From positions 1 through 30,014 of the forward strand of contig JBBREQ010000021.1 in NCBI GenBank assembly GCA_038202795.1: DNA of 30,014 bases. Reading direction: 5' to 3'. This document shows positions 1 to 7,931 of this stretch, piece by piece (position 1 is the first letter of the stretch; every line of letters starts with the position of its first letter). The notes under the pieces were generated by a model. It ran no database searches and was not told the origin of the DNA. It saw nothing but the letters and a program-made list of their open reading frames with translations. The position numbers were made by a program, and so were the translations under genes. Source of the DNA: PHET01 sp038202795. Its GTDB lineage: Bacteria; Actinomycetota; Coriobacteriia; Anaerosomatales; PHET01.

Positions 1-558
1 GGCGGATTTGGCATTCGCGGTGTGGAAGGTAAGATCCGCGCAGCGCGATTCGCTCGGGAGAACAAGGTTCCCTACTTCGGCATCTGCCTGGGAATGCAGG
101 TCGCAGTCGCCGAGTTCGCGCGACACGTCGCGGGTCTTGACGGTGCGAACTCGGCGGAGTTCGATCCGGTCACCGAGCACCCGGTCATCGACCTGATGCG
201 CGACCAGCAGGACGTTGCCGACATGGGTGGAACCATGAGGCTGGGAGCCTACCCCTGCAAGGTGACGCCGTCGACGCTCGGATGGGCCGCGTATGGCGAG
301 GAGATCATCTACGAGCGCCATCGCCATCGCTACGAGGTCAACAACGCGTATCGCGACAAACTGACCGAGGCGGGACTGATCATCTCGGGGGTGAGCCCTG
401 ACGGCAAGCTCGTAGAGATGGTCGAGCTGCCGGATCATCCGTGGTTCTTGGGCAACCAGGGCCATCCTGAGTTCAAGAGCCGGCCGACTCGCCCCGCCCC
501 GCTGTTCAGGGACTTCGTCGGGGCTGCGGTGGACTACAAGCAGTCGCGGGGCGTGTAG
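1..558 (+). CDS. pyrG: CTP synthase, C-terminal glutaminase domain (5' truncated)
   Basis: This is the last 185 residues of CTP synthase, which aminates UTP to CTP in the cytoplasm using ammonia from glutamine. The fragment opens in frame at base 1 with GGFGIRGVEGKI, and the class I glutamine amidotransferase nucleophile elbow GICLGMQ follows, with the catalytic Cys at fragment residue 29. The other two triad residues are in GHPEF, at His155 and Glu157, close to the C-terminus as in other PyrG proteins. The N-terminal synthase domain, roughly 350 residues, lies upstream of the window. The gene stops 4 nt before the next start, so it probably heads a short run with the M20 peptidase. The family is certain; only the fragment is visible. 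Confidence 0.97.
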   Translation, partial: GGFGIRGVEGKIRAARFARENKVPYFGICLGMQVAVAEFARHVAGLDGANSAEFDPVTEHPVIDLMRDQQDVADMGGTMRLGAYPCKVTPSTLGWAAYGEEIIYERHRHRYEVNNAYRDKLTEAGLIISGVSPDGKLVEMVELPDHPWFLGNQGHPEFKSRPTRPAPLFRDFVGAAVDYKQSRGV

Positions 559-562
559 CGTC

Positions 563-1741
563 GTGGCAGGGACCCCCGGCCCGGTCAATGATCGGCTGCT
601 GGCGACGTTTCTGGAGCTTGTCAGCATCTACTCACCTTCGGGAGCCGAGGGCGCGTGCGCGGCGTACTGTGGGAGCGCACTGAGCGATGCGGGCTGCAGC
701 GTCAGCTTCGATGACAGCATGCCTGCGACCGGCTCGGACACAGGCAACCTCATCGCGGTCCTTCCGGGCAGCGCACCAGCAACGTTGGTGCTCTGTGCGC
801 ATATGGACGTTGTCGAGCCGTGCGCCAACATCGAGCCCGTCATCACCGACGGTCGGATTCACCCCAAGGGCGACACGGTCTTGGGAGGTGATGACAGGTC
901 AGGGCTGGCCGCAGCCATCGAGTGTGTCCGCCGACTCTGTGAGGGTCCCGAGCCGCATCCCACCGTGAAGTGCGTGTTCACGGTCAAGGAGGAGGTCGGG
1001 CTTGTCGGTGCCAAACAACTCAGCGCCGAGCAGATCGAAGGCGATCTGTGCCTCGTGCTCGATGCTGCGGGTGCCCCCGGCGGTATCGTGGTGGCCGCCC
1101 CGACACACTACACGTTCATCGCCCGGTTCAGCGGGCGGGCCGCGCACGCGGGCGTTGAGCCCGAGAAGGGCGTCTCGGCGATTCTCATGGCGGCTCACGC
1201 CGTGTGCGCTATGCGCACCGGGCGTATCGACGAATCATCGACCGCGAACGTGGGTAGCATCGAGAGCTCCGGCCCGACCAACGTCGTCGCGCCGCACGCG
1301 CGTCTCGCGGGAGAGTGCCGCTCGCTCGACCGGAACAGGGTGGAGGACATACGGGCGAGTATGGAGTCGGCCATGAGGGAGGCCGCCGCCCGGTTTGGCG
1401 GAACCGTCGAGGTAGTGTGGACTCTGGAGTACGAGGGATTCGCGCTCCCGCCGGACGCATCTGCTCTCGACACCGTACGTGCAGCCTGCCTGCAAATCGG
1501 TATCACGCCCACGACGTTTTCGACCGGAGGTGGCAGCGACGCCAACGTCATCGCCGCGCTGGGGGTTGAGACCCTTGCGCTGTCGTGTGGCATGACCGGC
1601 GTGCACGGGACACAAGAGGAGATCGCGGTTGCCGACCTCGAGGGGCTTGCCGATCTGTGTGTCGCCGTGGCGCGGCAGCTCACCTTCCTAGGGGGTTTGG
1701 ATGAGACTCGTGTGGTCGACGGTCGTGAGCGTCCGCGGTGA
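563..1741 (+). CDS. M20-family metallopeptidase, peptidase T-like
   Basis: This 392-residue protein is a probable cytoplasmic di-zinc aminopeptidase or tripeptidase of the M20 family. Visible metal and catalytic motifs are AHMD (His80, Asp82), GGDD (Asp110/111), KEEVG (Glu143/144), VLDAAG (Asp167) and a C-terminal GVHGTQE histidine. The central AHAGVEPEKG stretch fits the M20 lid/dimerisation domain. It resembles the peptidase T-like proteins of Firmicutes and Actinobacteria, usually 370-400 residues long. The start is GTG, 4 nt after pyrG, without a strong ribosome binding site, so coupling to pyrG is likely. Its last 41 nt overlap the DUF3866 gene. The exact substrate cannot be read from sequence; other M20 activities such as deacylation are possible. 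Confidence 0.9.
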   Translation: MAGTPGPVNDRLLATFLELVSIYSPSGAEGACAAYCGSALSDAGCSVSFDDSMPATGSDTGNLIAVLPGSAPATLVLCAHMDVVEPCANIEPVITDGRIHPKGDTVLGGDDRSGLAAAIECVRRLCEGPEPHPTVKCVFTVKEEVGLVGAKQLSAEQIEGDLCLVLDAAGAPGGIVVAAPTHYTFIARFSGRAAHAGVEPEKGVSAILMAAHAVCAMRTGRIDESSTANVGSIESSGPTNVVAPHARLAGECRSLDRNRVEDIRASMESAMREAAARFGGTVEVVWTLEYEGFALPPDASALDTVRAACLQIGITPTTFSTGGGSDANVIAALGVETLALSCGMTGVHGTQEEIAVADLEGLADLCVAVARQLTFLGGLDETRVVDGRERPR

Positions 1742-2801
1742 TGCCGAAGACGTCCAAAGACTCGATGTCGAGCTGGACGACGGCACTTCGGGGGTGGCGG
1801 TCAACTATCCGAGCCTCGCGGGGAAGTGCGCGCCGCAGGATCGCGTGCTTCTCAACACCACCGCAGTGGAGCTGTCACTGGGTACGGGCGGAAAGCACTT
1901 CGTGGTGGCACGACAGGGCGAGGGCAAGGGAGTGCTTCTCGACGCCCCTGCGGGGGGCCACGTCATGAAGCTGCGCTACACGCCCCTACAACTGGACGTC
2001 TTGGCCGTCGAGTCCCAGGAGTCTTCCCACCACGAGACGATGCGAGATGCGGTAGACGTCGGGGGTATGCCCGTCGTGTGCTGTGGCCTGCACAGCCAAG
2101 TCCCGCTTGTTGCCGCGGCCATCAAACAGGCCGCTCCTTCACTCAAAGTGGCGTACTGCATGACCGATCATGCGGCGCTCGCACTGCCCCTGTCCGATCT
2201 CGTTCGGGCCAGCGTCGCTGTCGGCATTCTCGACACCACGATCACGTGCGGCCAGGCGTTTGGCGGGCAGTATGAGGCGGTCAACCTGCACTCGGGATTG
2301 CTTGCGGCCCGACACGTCGCTCTCGCAGACGTGGCGATCGTTGCTATCGGCCCGGGTGTGGTGGGAACCGCTACCGCCTTCGGACACGGCGGCATCTGTC
2401 AGGGCGAAGCGCTCAACGCCGCAGGGGTTCTGGGCGGCGTGCCCGTTGTCTGTCTGCGCATGTCGTTTGCCGATGAACGACCTCGGCACCAGGGAGTGAG
2501 TCATCATTCCCTGGCCGCGCTCACGAGGGTGGCCCTCGTGCGCTCGTTGGTGCCCGTTCCGTCGCTGCCGCCGGAATTACTTGATGCCATAGAGCGTGAC
2601 TTGGCTGATGCCGGGGTATTCAACCTTCATGAGCGCATCGATTCGGACGCGGGGTCTGTGGCCCCACCGTCACTACGTGGGATTGAGGTGCGGAGCATGG
2701 GCCGCGGGTTCGCCGAGGATCCGGCGTTCTTCGCGGCGGCGTTTGCTGCGGGAGATATTGCATCGCGCAGCGCGCTGGATGTGCTCACTGCTCGCGAATA
2801 A
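1701..2801 (+). CDS. DUF3866 family protein
   Basis: This 366-residue protein matches my memory of DUF3866, a family of unknown function found mainly in Firmicutes and Actinobacteria. The recognisable N-terminal block runs through VNYPSLAG, then RVLLNTTAVEL and LGTGGKHFVVA. A mid-protein region rich in small residues (GPGVVGTATAFGHGG) looks like a ligand-binding or Rossmann-like loop. No signal peptide or membrane span is seen. The ATG follows an AGGGGGT ribosome binding site at 1690-1696 and lies inside the peptidase gene, with a 41-nt overlap, so the two are probably co-translated. No function should be assigned. Confidence 0.88.
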   Translation: MRLVWSTVVSVRGDAEDVQRLDVELDDGTSGVAVNYPSLAGKCAPQDRVLLNTTAVELSLGTGGKHFVVARQGEGKGVLLDAPAGGHVMKLRYTPLQLDVLAVESQESSHHETMRDAVDVGGMPVVCCGLHSQVPLVAAAIKQAAPSLKVAYCMTDHAALALPLSDLVRASVAVGILDTTITCGQAFGGQYEAVNLHSGLLAARHVALADVAIVAIGPGVVGTATAFGHGGICQGEALNAAGVLGGVPVVCLRMSFADERPRHQGVSHHSLAALTRVALVRSLVPVPSLPPELLDAIERDLADAGVFNLHERIDSDAGSVAPPSLRGIEVRSMGRGFAEDPAFFAAAFAAGDIASRSALDVLTARE

Positions 2802-2815
2802 TATGCAATACGGGT

Positions 2816-2865
2816 CGAATGCAATGCATTTCGAGCGTTGCACAACGCACGTTCAGCGGTACACT
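2816..2865 (+). promoter_or_regulatory. Candidate ald promoter with two dyad elements
   Basis: This lies in the 156-nt gap before ald. A candidate -35 TTGCAC (2838-2843) and -10 TACACT (2860-2865) are 16 nt apart. A 14-bp dyad, GCGTTG-CA-CAACGC (2835-2848), covers the -35 element. A second, imperfect dyad, CGAATGCAATGCATTTCG (2816-2833), sits directly upstream. The layout suits a repressor or activator site controlling alanine dehydrogenase. The promoter call rests on partial consensus matches only. Confidence 0.45.
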
Positions 2866-2957
2866 TGACGTGGTTGTGACGGGTGTCGGTCGCATGCGAG
2901 GCGTGCGGCGCGGCTTCGTGCAGATGTCAGCCCCGGGCGATGAAGGAGGACAACTCC

Positions 2958-4073
2958 GTGATAGTAGGAGTCCCGAAGGAAATCAAGAACAACGAGTTCC
3001 GTGTAGGTCTGACGCCAGCGGGCGTCGCCGAGTTCGTCTCGCACGGCCACAAGGTCCTAGTCGAGAAGAGCGCCGGCGAGGGTTCGTCGTTCGGTGACGA
3101 CGAGTATCTGAAGGCAGGCGCGTCGCTCATCGATACCGCCGAGGAGGTCTTCGCCACCGCCGATATGATCGTCAAGGTCAAAGAGCCGCAAGCCGTTGAG
3201 ATCACGCGACTTCGCGCGGGCCAGATTCTCTACACCTACCTGCATCTCGCCCCCGATTACGAGCAGACCATGGGGCTGATCGGCTCCCGCGCGGTCTGTA
3301 TCGCGTATGAGACCGTTGAGCTGCCTAACGGTTCGTTGCCGCTGCTTGCGCCGATGTCCGAGGTGGCGGGCCGCATGGCCTCCCAGGTGGGTGCGACGTA
3401 CCTCCAGAAGCCCTTCGGCGGGCGTGGCGTGCTCATGGGTGGCGTCCCCGGCACCCATCCGGCGAAGGTCGTCGTACTGGGCGGTGGTGTCGTGGGCACC
3501 AACGCGGCGTACGTTGCGATGGGTATGGGTGCGGACGTCACCATCATGGACGTCAATCTCGATCGGCTGCGGTATCTCGACGAGATCTGGGGCAACCGGA
3601 TCCGCACGGTGTACTCGAGCAAGCACAACGTCGAAGAGGCGGTCTGCTCGGCCGATCTGGTCATCGGCGCGGTGCTGCTTCCGGGTGCCAAGACCCCGTG
3701 GCTCATCACCAGAGACATGCTGCCGCGCATGAAGCGCGGCTCGGTCGTCGTTGACGTCTCGGTCGATCAGGGTGGTTGCATCGAGACCACGCACGCGACC
3801 ACGCACGCCGATCCCACCTACTTCGTCGAGGGCGTCTTGCACTATGGCGTGGCCAACATGCCGGGTGCGGTGCCCAACACGTCGACCATGGCGCTCACCA
3901 ACGCCACGCTGCGCTACGGTCTGGCAATCGCCGACAAGGGCTGGAAGCAGGCGGTGCGCGATGACGCTGCGCTGGCCAAGGGCGTCAACGTGCTCGACGG
4001 ACACATCACCTACAAACCGGTAGCCGACGCCCACGGGCTCGACTACGCGGAGCTGGCTGGGCTGCTCGCGTAG
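2958..4073 (+). CDS. ald: Alanine dehydrogenase
   Basis: This cytoplasmic NAD-dependent enzyme interconverts L-alanine and pyruvate plus ammonia. With the GTG start at 2958 the protein is 371 residues, the canonical Ald length, and it begins MIVGVPKEIKNNEFRVGL. An AAGGAGGA ribosome binding site at 2943-2950 supports this start over the in-frame codon 75 nt upstream. Key residues fall at their usual places: Arg15 and Lys75 (substrate binding), His96 (catalytic), the NAD-binding GGGVVG at 175-180, and Asp270. It appears to be transcribed alone, with a dyad-rich promoter region upstream and a terminator-like hairpin after it. Family members are often induced by alanine, but nothing here proves that. 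Confidence 0.97.
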   Translation: MIVGVPKEIKNNEFRVGLTPAGVAEFVSHGHKVLVEKSAGEGSSFGDDEYLKAGASLIDTAEEVFATADMIVKVKEPQAVEITRLRAGQILYTYLHLAPDYEQTMGLIGSRAVCIAYETVELPNGSLPLLAPMSEVAGRMASQVGATYLQKPFGGRGVLMGGVPGTHPAKVVVLGGGVVGTNAAYVAMGMGADVTIMDVNLDRLRYLDEIWGNRIRTVYSSKHNVEEAVCSADLVIGAVLLPGAKTPWLITRDMLPRMKRGSVVVDVSVDQGGCIETTHATTHADPTYFVEGVLHYGVANMPGAVPNTSTMALTNATLRYGLAIADKGWKQAVRDDAALAKGVNVLDGHITYKPVADAHGLDYAELAGLLA

Positions 4074-4097
4074 CGGTCAACCGCTACTGCACTTCGC

Positions 4098-4133
4098 AGC
4101 TGCCGTCCGGATCCAAGCATCCGGGCGGCAGCT
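4098..4133 (+). terminator. Terminator-like hairpin after ald
   Basis: A 15-bp stem (4098-4112 with 4119-4133, one T/G wobble) closes a 6-nt loop, CCAAGC, 24 nt after the ald stop. No T-run follows, so it is not a textbook intrinsic terminator. It may end or protect the ald transcript. It leaves only 17 nt before xerD. Confidence 0.6.
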
Positions 4134-4150
4134 TCGCTATCATCGACTTC

Positions 4151-5056
4151 GTGAAAGCCTACGTGGATGACTACCTGGGTCACCTGTCAGTGGAGCGTGG
4201 TGCATCCGTGCACACGCTGGCTGCGTACCGTCGGGATCTGAGCGAGTACAGTGCGTTTCTCCAGGAGCACGGAGTGGGTTCACCGGATGCCGTCTCACGC
4301 GAGATCGTCACTGCCTGGGTGAAGTCGCTGCGGGAGCGCGGACTGGCACCCAGTTCGGTCGAGCGCAAGGTCTCCTCGGTGAAGGGCTTTCACAAGTTCC
4401 TTGTTCGAGAGGGGTTCACCAAGAACCACCCCACGGCGCGCCTTCCGCTGCCCAAGGTACCCGAACGGCTCCCTGACGTCGTTTCGATCGACGATGTCGA
4501 CAGGTTGCTCTCCCAACCGTTTGCAGATACGCCGGCCGGGCTGCGCGACCGAGCTGCCTTGGAGACACTATACGGATGCGGCCTGCGGGTGAGCGAACTC
4601 ACAGGACTGGACACCACAGACGTGGACCTGGGCGAGGGCTTCATCCGCGTGTTCGGCAAGGGGAGCAAGGAGCGGCTGGTGCCCGTGAGCGGGATGGCGG
4701 CGCACGCGATCGGCGCGTACCAGAGTGAAGGCAGGGGGCGCCTGCGCAGCGGTCGCTCTCTGGGCACTGCGACCTCAGCGGTCTTTCTGAACCAGCGTGG
4801 AGGCCGCCTCTCGAGACAGTCGGTATTCGCGCTTGTGCGCAGCTACGGGGCACGCGTGGGACTCGAAGGGCTGCATCCGCACACGCTCAGGCATTCGTTC
4901 GCGACTCACATGCTCGAGGGCGGCGCGGACCTGCGGGCGCTGCAGGAAATGCTCGGACACGCAGATATTTCCACAACTCAGGTCTACACCCATGTAGATA
5001 GAAGGCATATTCGGGAAGAATACCTTACGACGCACCCGCGCGCTGGGAAGAGGTGA
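4151..5056 (+). CDS. xerD: Tyrosine recombinase XerD
   Basis: This 301-residue site-specific recombinase probably resolves chromosome dimers at dif with a XerC partner. The N-terminal SAM-like core-binding domain spans about residues 1-90 and the catalytic domain about 110-295. All tyrosine recombinase residues are visible: Arg146 (CGLRVSEL), Lys173 (GKGSKER), His244 and Arg247 (HTLRHSF), His270 (LGHADIS) and the nucleophile Tyr279 (TQVYTHV). The length and solo chromosomal setting fit XerD rather than an integron or phage integrase, and no attachment site or cargo is seen. The GTG start lacks a clear ribosome binding site. XerC cannot be fully excluded. Confidence 0.92.
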   Translation: MKAYVDDYLGHLSVERGASVHTLAAYRRDLSEYSAFLQEHGVGSPDAVSREIVTAWVKSLRERGLAPSSVERKVSSVKGFHKFLVREGFTKNHPTARLPLPKVPERLPDVVSIDDVDRLLSQPFADTPAGLRDRAALETLYGCGLRVSELTGLDTTDVDLGEGFIRVFGKGSKERLVPVSGMAAHAIGAYQSEGRGRLRSGRSLGTATSAVFLNQRGGRLSRQSVFALVRSYGARVGLEGLHPHTLRHSFATHMLEGGADLRALQEMLGHADISTTQVYTHVDRRHIREEYLTTHPRAGKR

Positions 5057-5165
5057 CCCTCGACCGGTCCGGGTACGGCCAGGCCAAGGGAACGCCATCC
5101 TGATGCGATTGTGGACTAGAATGCATAGGGAGAGCCGTTCCGTGTATAGGAGGAGGGAGATCTCA

Positions 5166-6239
5166 GTGAGATCGAAGTGGAGCAAGCTCGTCGTAGTGTT
5201 CCTCGCGTTCACCGTGGTCGCATCGCTCGCAGTAGGGTGTGCGCCGGCCGCCGAGCCGGAAGCGCCGGCTCCGGCTGAGACGCCGACGACCGAAGTCAAG
5301 GCCGCCATGGTAACCGACGTGGGCGGGTTGGGCGACAAGTCGTTTAACGACCTGTCGTACGCGGGACTGCAGCGCGCGGAGTCTGAACTCGGTGTGGGCA
5401 TCGAAGTGCTCGAGTCCAAGGAGCCGACGGACTACGAGAGCAACATCAATCAGCTGGCGGCCGCCGGCTACAATCCGATCTTCGCTGTCGGGTTCCTGAT
5501 GACCGACACGGTCACGAAGGTGGCACCGCAGTTCGCTGACGTGAACTTCGGTGGAATCGACATCTTCTTCGACCCGGCCGACGCGAACGTCGTCGGTCTG
5601 AACTTCAAGGAGCAGGAGGCCGGGTACCTCGCTGGGGTGGTCGCCGGCAAGCTCACCTCGATGACTGACGCGGATTCCCGTATCAACGACAAGAAGGTCG
5701 TGGGCTTCGTGGGCGGCATGGAGATTCCGCCCGTCCAGAAGTTCGAGGCCGGGTTCGTCGCCGGGGTGAAGTCCGTCGATCCTGACGTCGAAGTGAAGAG
5801 CGTTTACACGGGCACCTTCACCGATCAGCAGAAGGGCATCGAAGCCGGCAAGAACCTCATCGAGGGTGGAGCCGACATCATCTTCGCGGCCGCGGGAGCG
5901 ACCGGCAACGGTAGCGCCAAGGCGTGCCAGGACAACAAGGCACTGTTCATCGGCGTGGACTCCGACCAGTTCGAGACCCTCGAGGGTATCGGCGACACTA
6001 TCCTGACGTCGGCGATCAAGCGCGTCGACAACGCTGTCTTCATGACCGTCAAGGAGCAGGTCGACGGCGTTTTGAAGGGCGGGGAGAACAAAGTCTTTGG
6101 TCTTGCCGAGGATGGCGTCGGCCTGGCGCCGTACCACGACTGGGAGACCAAGATGCCGCAGGACGTGAAGGACGCGGTCCAGAAGGCCACCGATGACATC
6201 AAGGCCGGCACAGTGACGGTTCCTGAATCCACGAAGTAG
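5166..6239 (+). CDS. BMP-family substrate-binding lipoprotein (nucleoside ABC importer)
   Basis: This is the 357-residue solute-binding protein of an ABC importer, anchored outside the membrane. A hydrophobic signal sequence (residues 8-24) ends in the lipobox LAVGC, with Cys25 as the lipid-modified residue. An acidic/proline linker follows, and then the Bmp/PnrA domain begins with TDVGGLGDKSFNDLSY. Family members such as PnrA bind purine nucleosides. The GTG start at 5166 is chosen because a strong AGGAGGAGGGA ribosome binding site (5148-5158) precedes it and because it gives a proper signal peptide; the in-frame codon at 5103 would not. The ATPase and two permeases follow. A TAGAAT -10-like hexamer lies at 5117-5122 without a convincing -35. 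A nucleoside is the likely substrate, unproven. Confidence 0.93.
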   Translation: MRSKWSKLVVVFLAFTVVASLAVGCAPAAEPEAPAPAETPTTEVKAAMVTDVGGLGDKSFNDLSYAGLQRAESELGVGIEVLESKEPTDYESNINQLAAAGYNPIFAVGFLMTDTVTKVAPQFADVNFGGIDIFFDPADANVVGLNFKEQEAGYLAGVVAGKLTSMTDADSRINDKKVVGFVGGMEIPPVQKFEAGFVAGVKSVDPDVEVKSVYTGTFTDQQKGIEAGKNLIEGGADIIFAAAGATGNGSAKACQDNKALFIGVDSDQFETLEGIGDTILTSAIKRVDNAVFMTVKEQVDGVLKGGENKVFGLAEDGVGLAPYHDWETKMPQDVKDAVQKATDDIKAGTVTVPESTK

Positions 6240-6263
6240 TTCGATTTGGTTGCACCGGTTCTT

Positions 6264-6292
6264 CCCGGCGGGCGGTTCTGCCGCCCGCCGGG
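6264..6292 (+). terminator. Perfect 12-bp GC hairpin between binding protein and ATPase genes
   Basis: The arms CCCGGCGGGCGG (6264-6275) and CCGCCCGCCGGG (6281-6292) pair perfectly around the loop TTCTG. No T-run follows. In ABC operons such a hairpin after the binding-protein gene commonly stabilises the upstream mRNA or ends part of the transcription, giving more binding protein than membrane subunits. That role is inferred here. Confidence 0.7.
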
Positions 6293-6323
6293 ATCGGGTG
6301 CCCGATCCACGACGGGAGTATCG

Positions 6324-7931
6324 ATGACCGCCGAGCCGAACTCAGGCTACGACCGTGCGGGCACGGGTAAGGCCCGACCACCGATTCTCGAACTACGAAG
6401 TATCACCAAGCGATTCCCCGGGGTCCTCGCGAACGATGACGTGTCGGCTGCGGTCGCGCCGGGCGAAGTGCTCGCCCTCTTGGGTGAGAATGGAGCCGGT
6501 AAATCCACGCTCATGAACGTCGCCTACGGCCTGCTCGACGCAGAGAGCGGCGAGATAGTCGTAGAGGGCAGTTCAGTTGAGATTCGTGCTCCCAGAGATG
6601 CGATCCGTCTGGGAATAGGCATGGTGCACCAGCACTTCATGCTGGTCGAGCCCCTCACGGTGACCGAGAATATCGTGCTTGGCATGGAACCGACCAGCGC
6701 CTTCGGGGTGATCGATCGCTCAGCGGCGCGGGCGAAGGTCGTTGAGTTGTCCGATCGCTACGGACTCAAGGTTGACCCGGACGCACGGGTCATGGACCTC
6801 TCGGTGGGCAGGCAGCAACGCGTTGAGATCCTCAAGGCGCTGTTTCGCGATGCGCGGATTCTGATTCTGGACGAGCCGACCGCGGTGCTCACTCCGCTCG
6901 AGGTCCGTGAGCTCTTCCACATCGTGCGCGAGTTGGTCGCACAGGGGCTCGCCGTGGTCATCATCACGCACAAACTCGACGAGGTCATGGAGTTCGCCGA
7001 CCGCATCATTGTGATGCGGGCCGGGCGCGTTGTTGGTGAGACGACGCCTTCTGAGTGCGATGAGCGAGGCCTGGCCCGCATGATGGTCGGCCGTGACGTG
7101 GTACTCCGCGTCGAGAAAGCCCCGCCGCACCTCGGAGATGTCGTGCTGGAGGTCGACGGACTCACCGCACAAGACGACCGCAAGCTATCGGCGCTCAAAG
7201 GCGTGTCCTTCACCGTGCGTGGGGGAGAGATCGTTGGAATAGCCGGCGTCGACGGCAACGGTCAGGGCCAGCTGGTCGAGACGATCATGGGACTCAGGCG
7301 GCCGACGGCCGGCGTCATCTCCCTCAAGGGAGTGGACATCACGCGTGACAACCCTCGCCACACGATCCAGGCGGGTGTTTCACACGTGCCAGCTGACAGA
7401 CAGCGTCGTGGTCTGGTGCTCGAGTTCGATCTGGCCGAGAACCTCGCTCTGGGGGACCAGCGCATGCCGCCATTCTCCAAGTGGGGGGTGATGGACCGGA
7501 CAACAATGTACTCGCAGGCCCGTGAGCTCATCAGTGAGTACGATGTCAGGACCCCCAACGAGAAGGTCGCCGCCGCTAACCTGTCCGGGGGCAACCAGCA
7601 AAAGCTCGTGCTCGCGCGCGAGCTGGGACGCGATCCCGAGGTTCTGATTGCAGCTCAACCCACGCGAGGTCTTGATGTGGGCGCGATCGAGTTCGTACAC
7701 CGGCGCATCCTCGCGGAGCGCGATTCCGGCAAGGGCGTGCTACTGGTGAGCATGGAACTCGAAGAGGTGATCTCGCTCTCAGACCGCATCCTTGTCATGT
7801 ACGAGGGGAAGGTCGTGGCCGAGTTCGACGGCGGTTCGGTGACCGAGGAGGAGCTGGGACTCTACATGACCGGAGGCGGTAAGCAGCAGGCCGATGAGGT
7901 CGCGAGCCCACAGGAGGTGCGCGGTGCCTGA
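6324..7931 (+). CDS. ABC importer ATPase, two nucleotide-binding domains
   Basis: This 535-residue ATPase powers the importer and carries two fused ABC domains, as in the sugar/nucleoside class (RbsA, MglA, NupO-like). Domain 1 has Walker A GENGAGKST (54-62), signature LSVGRQQ (159-165) and Walker B ILILDEP. Domain 2 has a degenerate Walker A (GVDGNGQGQ), signature LSGGNQQKL and QPTRGLD in place of a standard Walker B. This asymmetry is typical of the family, so one ATP site is probably weak. The ATG at 6324 with a GACGGGAG ribosome binding site is preferred over an upstream codon at 6246 that would run through the hairpin. It overlaps the next gene by 8 nt. Confidence 0.94.
   Translation: MTAEPNSGYDRAGTGKARPPILELRSITKRFPGVLANDDVSAAVAPGEVLALLGENGAGKSTLMNVAYGLLDAESGEIVVEGSSVEIRAPRDAIRLGIGMVHQHFMLVEPLTVTENIVLGMEPTSAFGVIDRSAARAKVVELSDRYGLKVDPDARVMDLSVGRQQRVEILKALFRDARILILDEPTAVLTPLEVRELFHIVRELVAQGLAVVIITHKLDEVMEFADRIIVMRAGRVVGETTPSECDERGLARMMVGRDVVLRVEKAPPHLGDVVLEVDGLTAQDDRKLSALKGVSFTVRGGEIVGIAGVDGNGQGQLVETIMGLRRPTAGVISLKGVDITRDNPRHTIQAGVSHVPADRQRRGLVLEFDLAENLALGDQRMPPFSKWGVMDRTTMYSQARELISEYDVRTPNEKVAAANLSGGNQQKLVLARELGRDPEVLIAAQPTRGLDVGAIEFVHRRILAERDSGKGVLLVSMELEEVISLSDRILVMYEGKVVAEFDGGSVTEEELGLYMTGGGKQQADEVASPQEVRGA

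Noticed and set aside
3057..4034. Long open frame on the - strand, 325 codons, opposite ald
   Set aside because: It is a shadow of the ald reading frame in GC-rich DNA. The translation is His/Arg/Asp-rich, matches no family, and ald itself is certain.
4151..5056. XerD as evidence for an integrated mobile element
   Set aside because: No flanking repeats, attachment site, phage genes or cargo are seen. The protein has the size and motifs of the housekeeping recombinase.
5057..5165. Purine riboswitch upstream of the nucleoside transporter operon
   Set aside because: The 109-nt gap shows no recognisable purine aptamer core or three-way junction by eye.
5163..6137. Long open frame on the - strand opposite the BMP lipoprotein gene
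   Set aside because: It mirrors the codon bias of the + strand gene, has no ribosome binding site of note and no recognisable domain.
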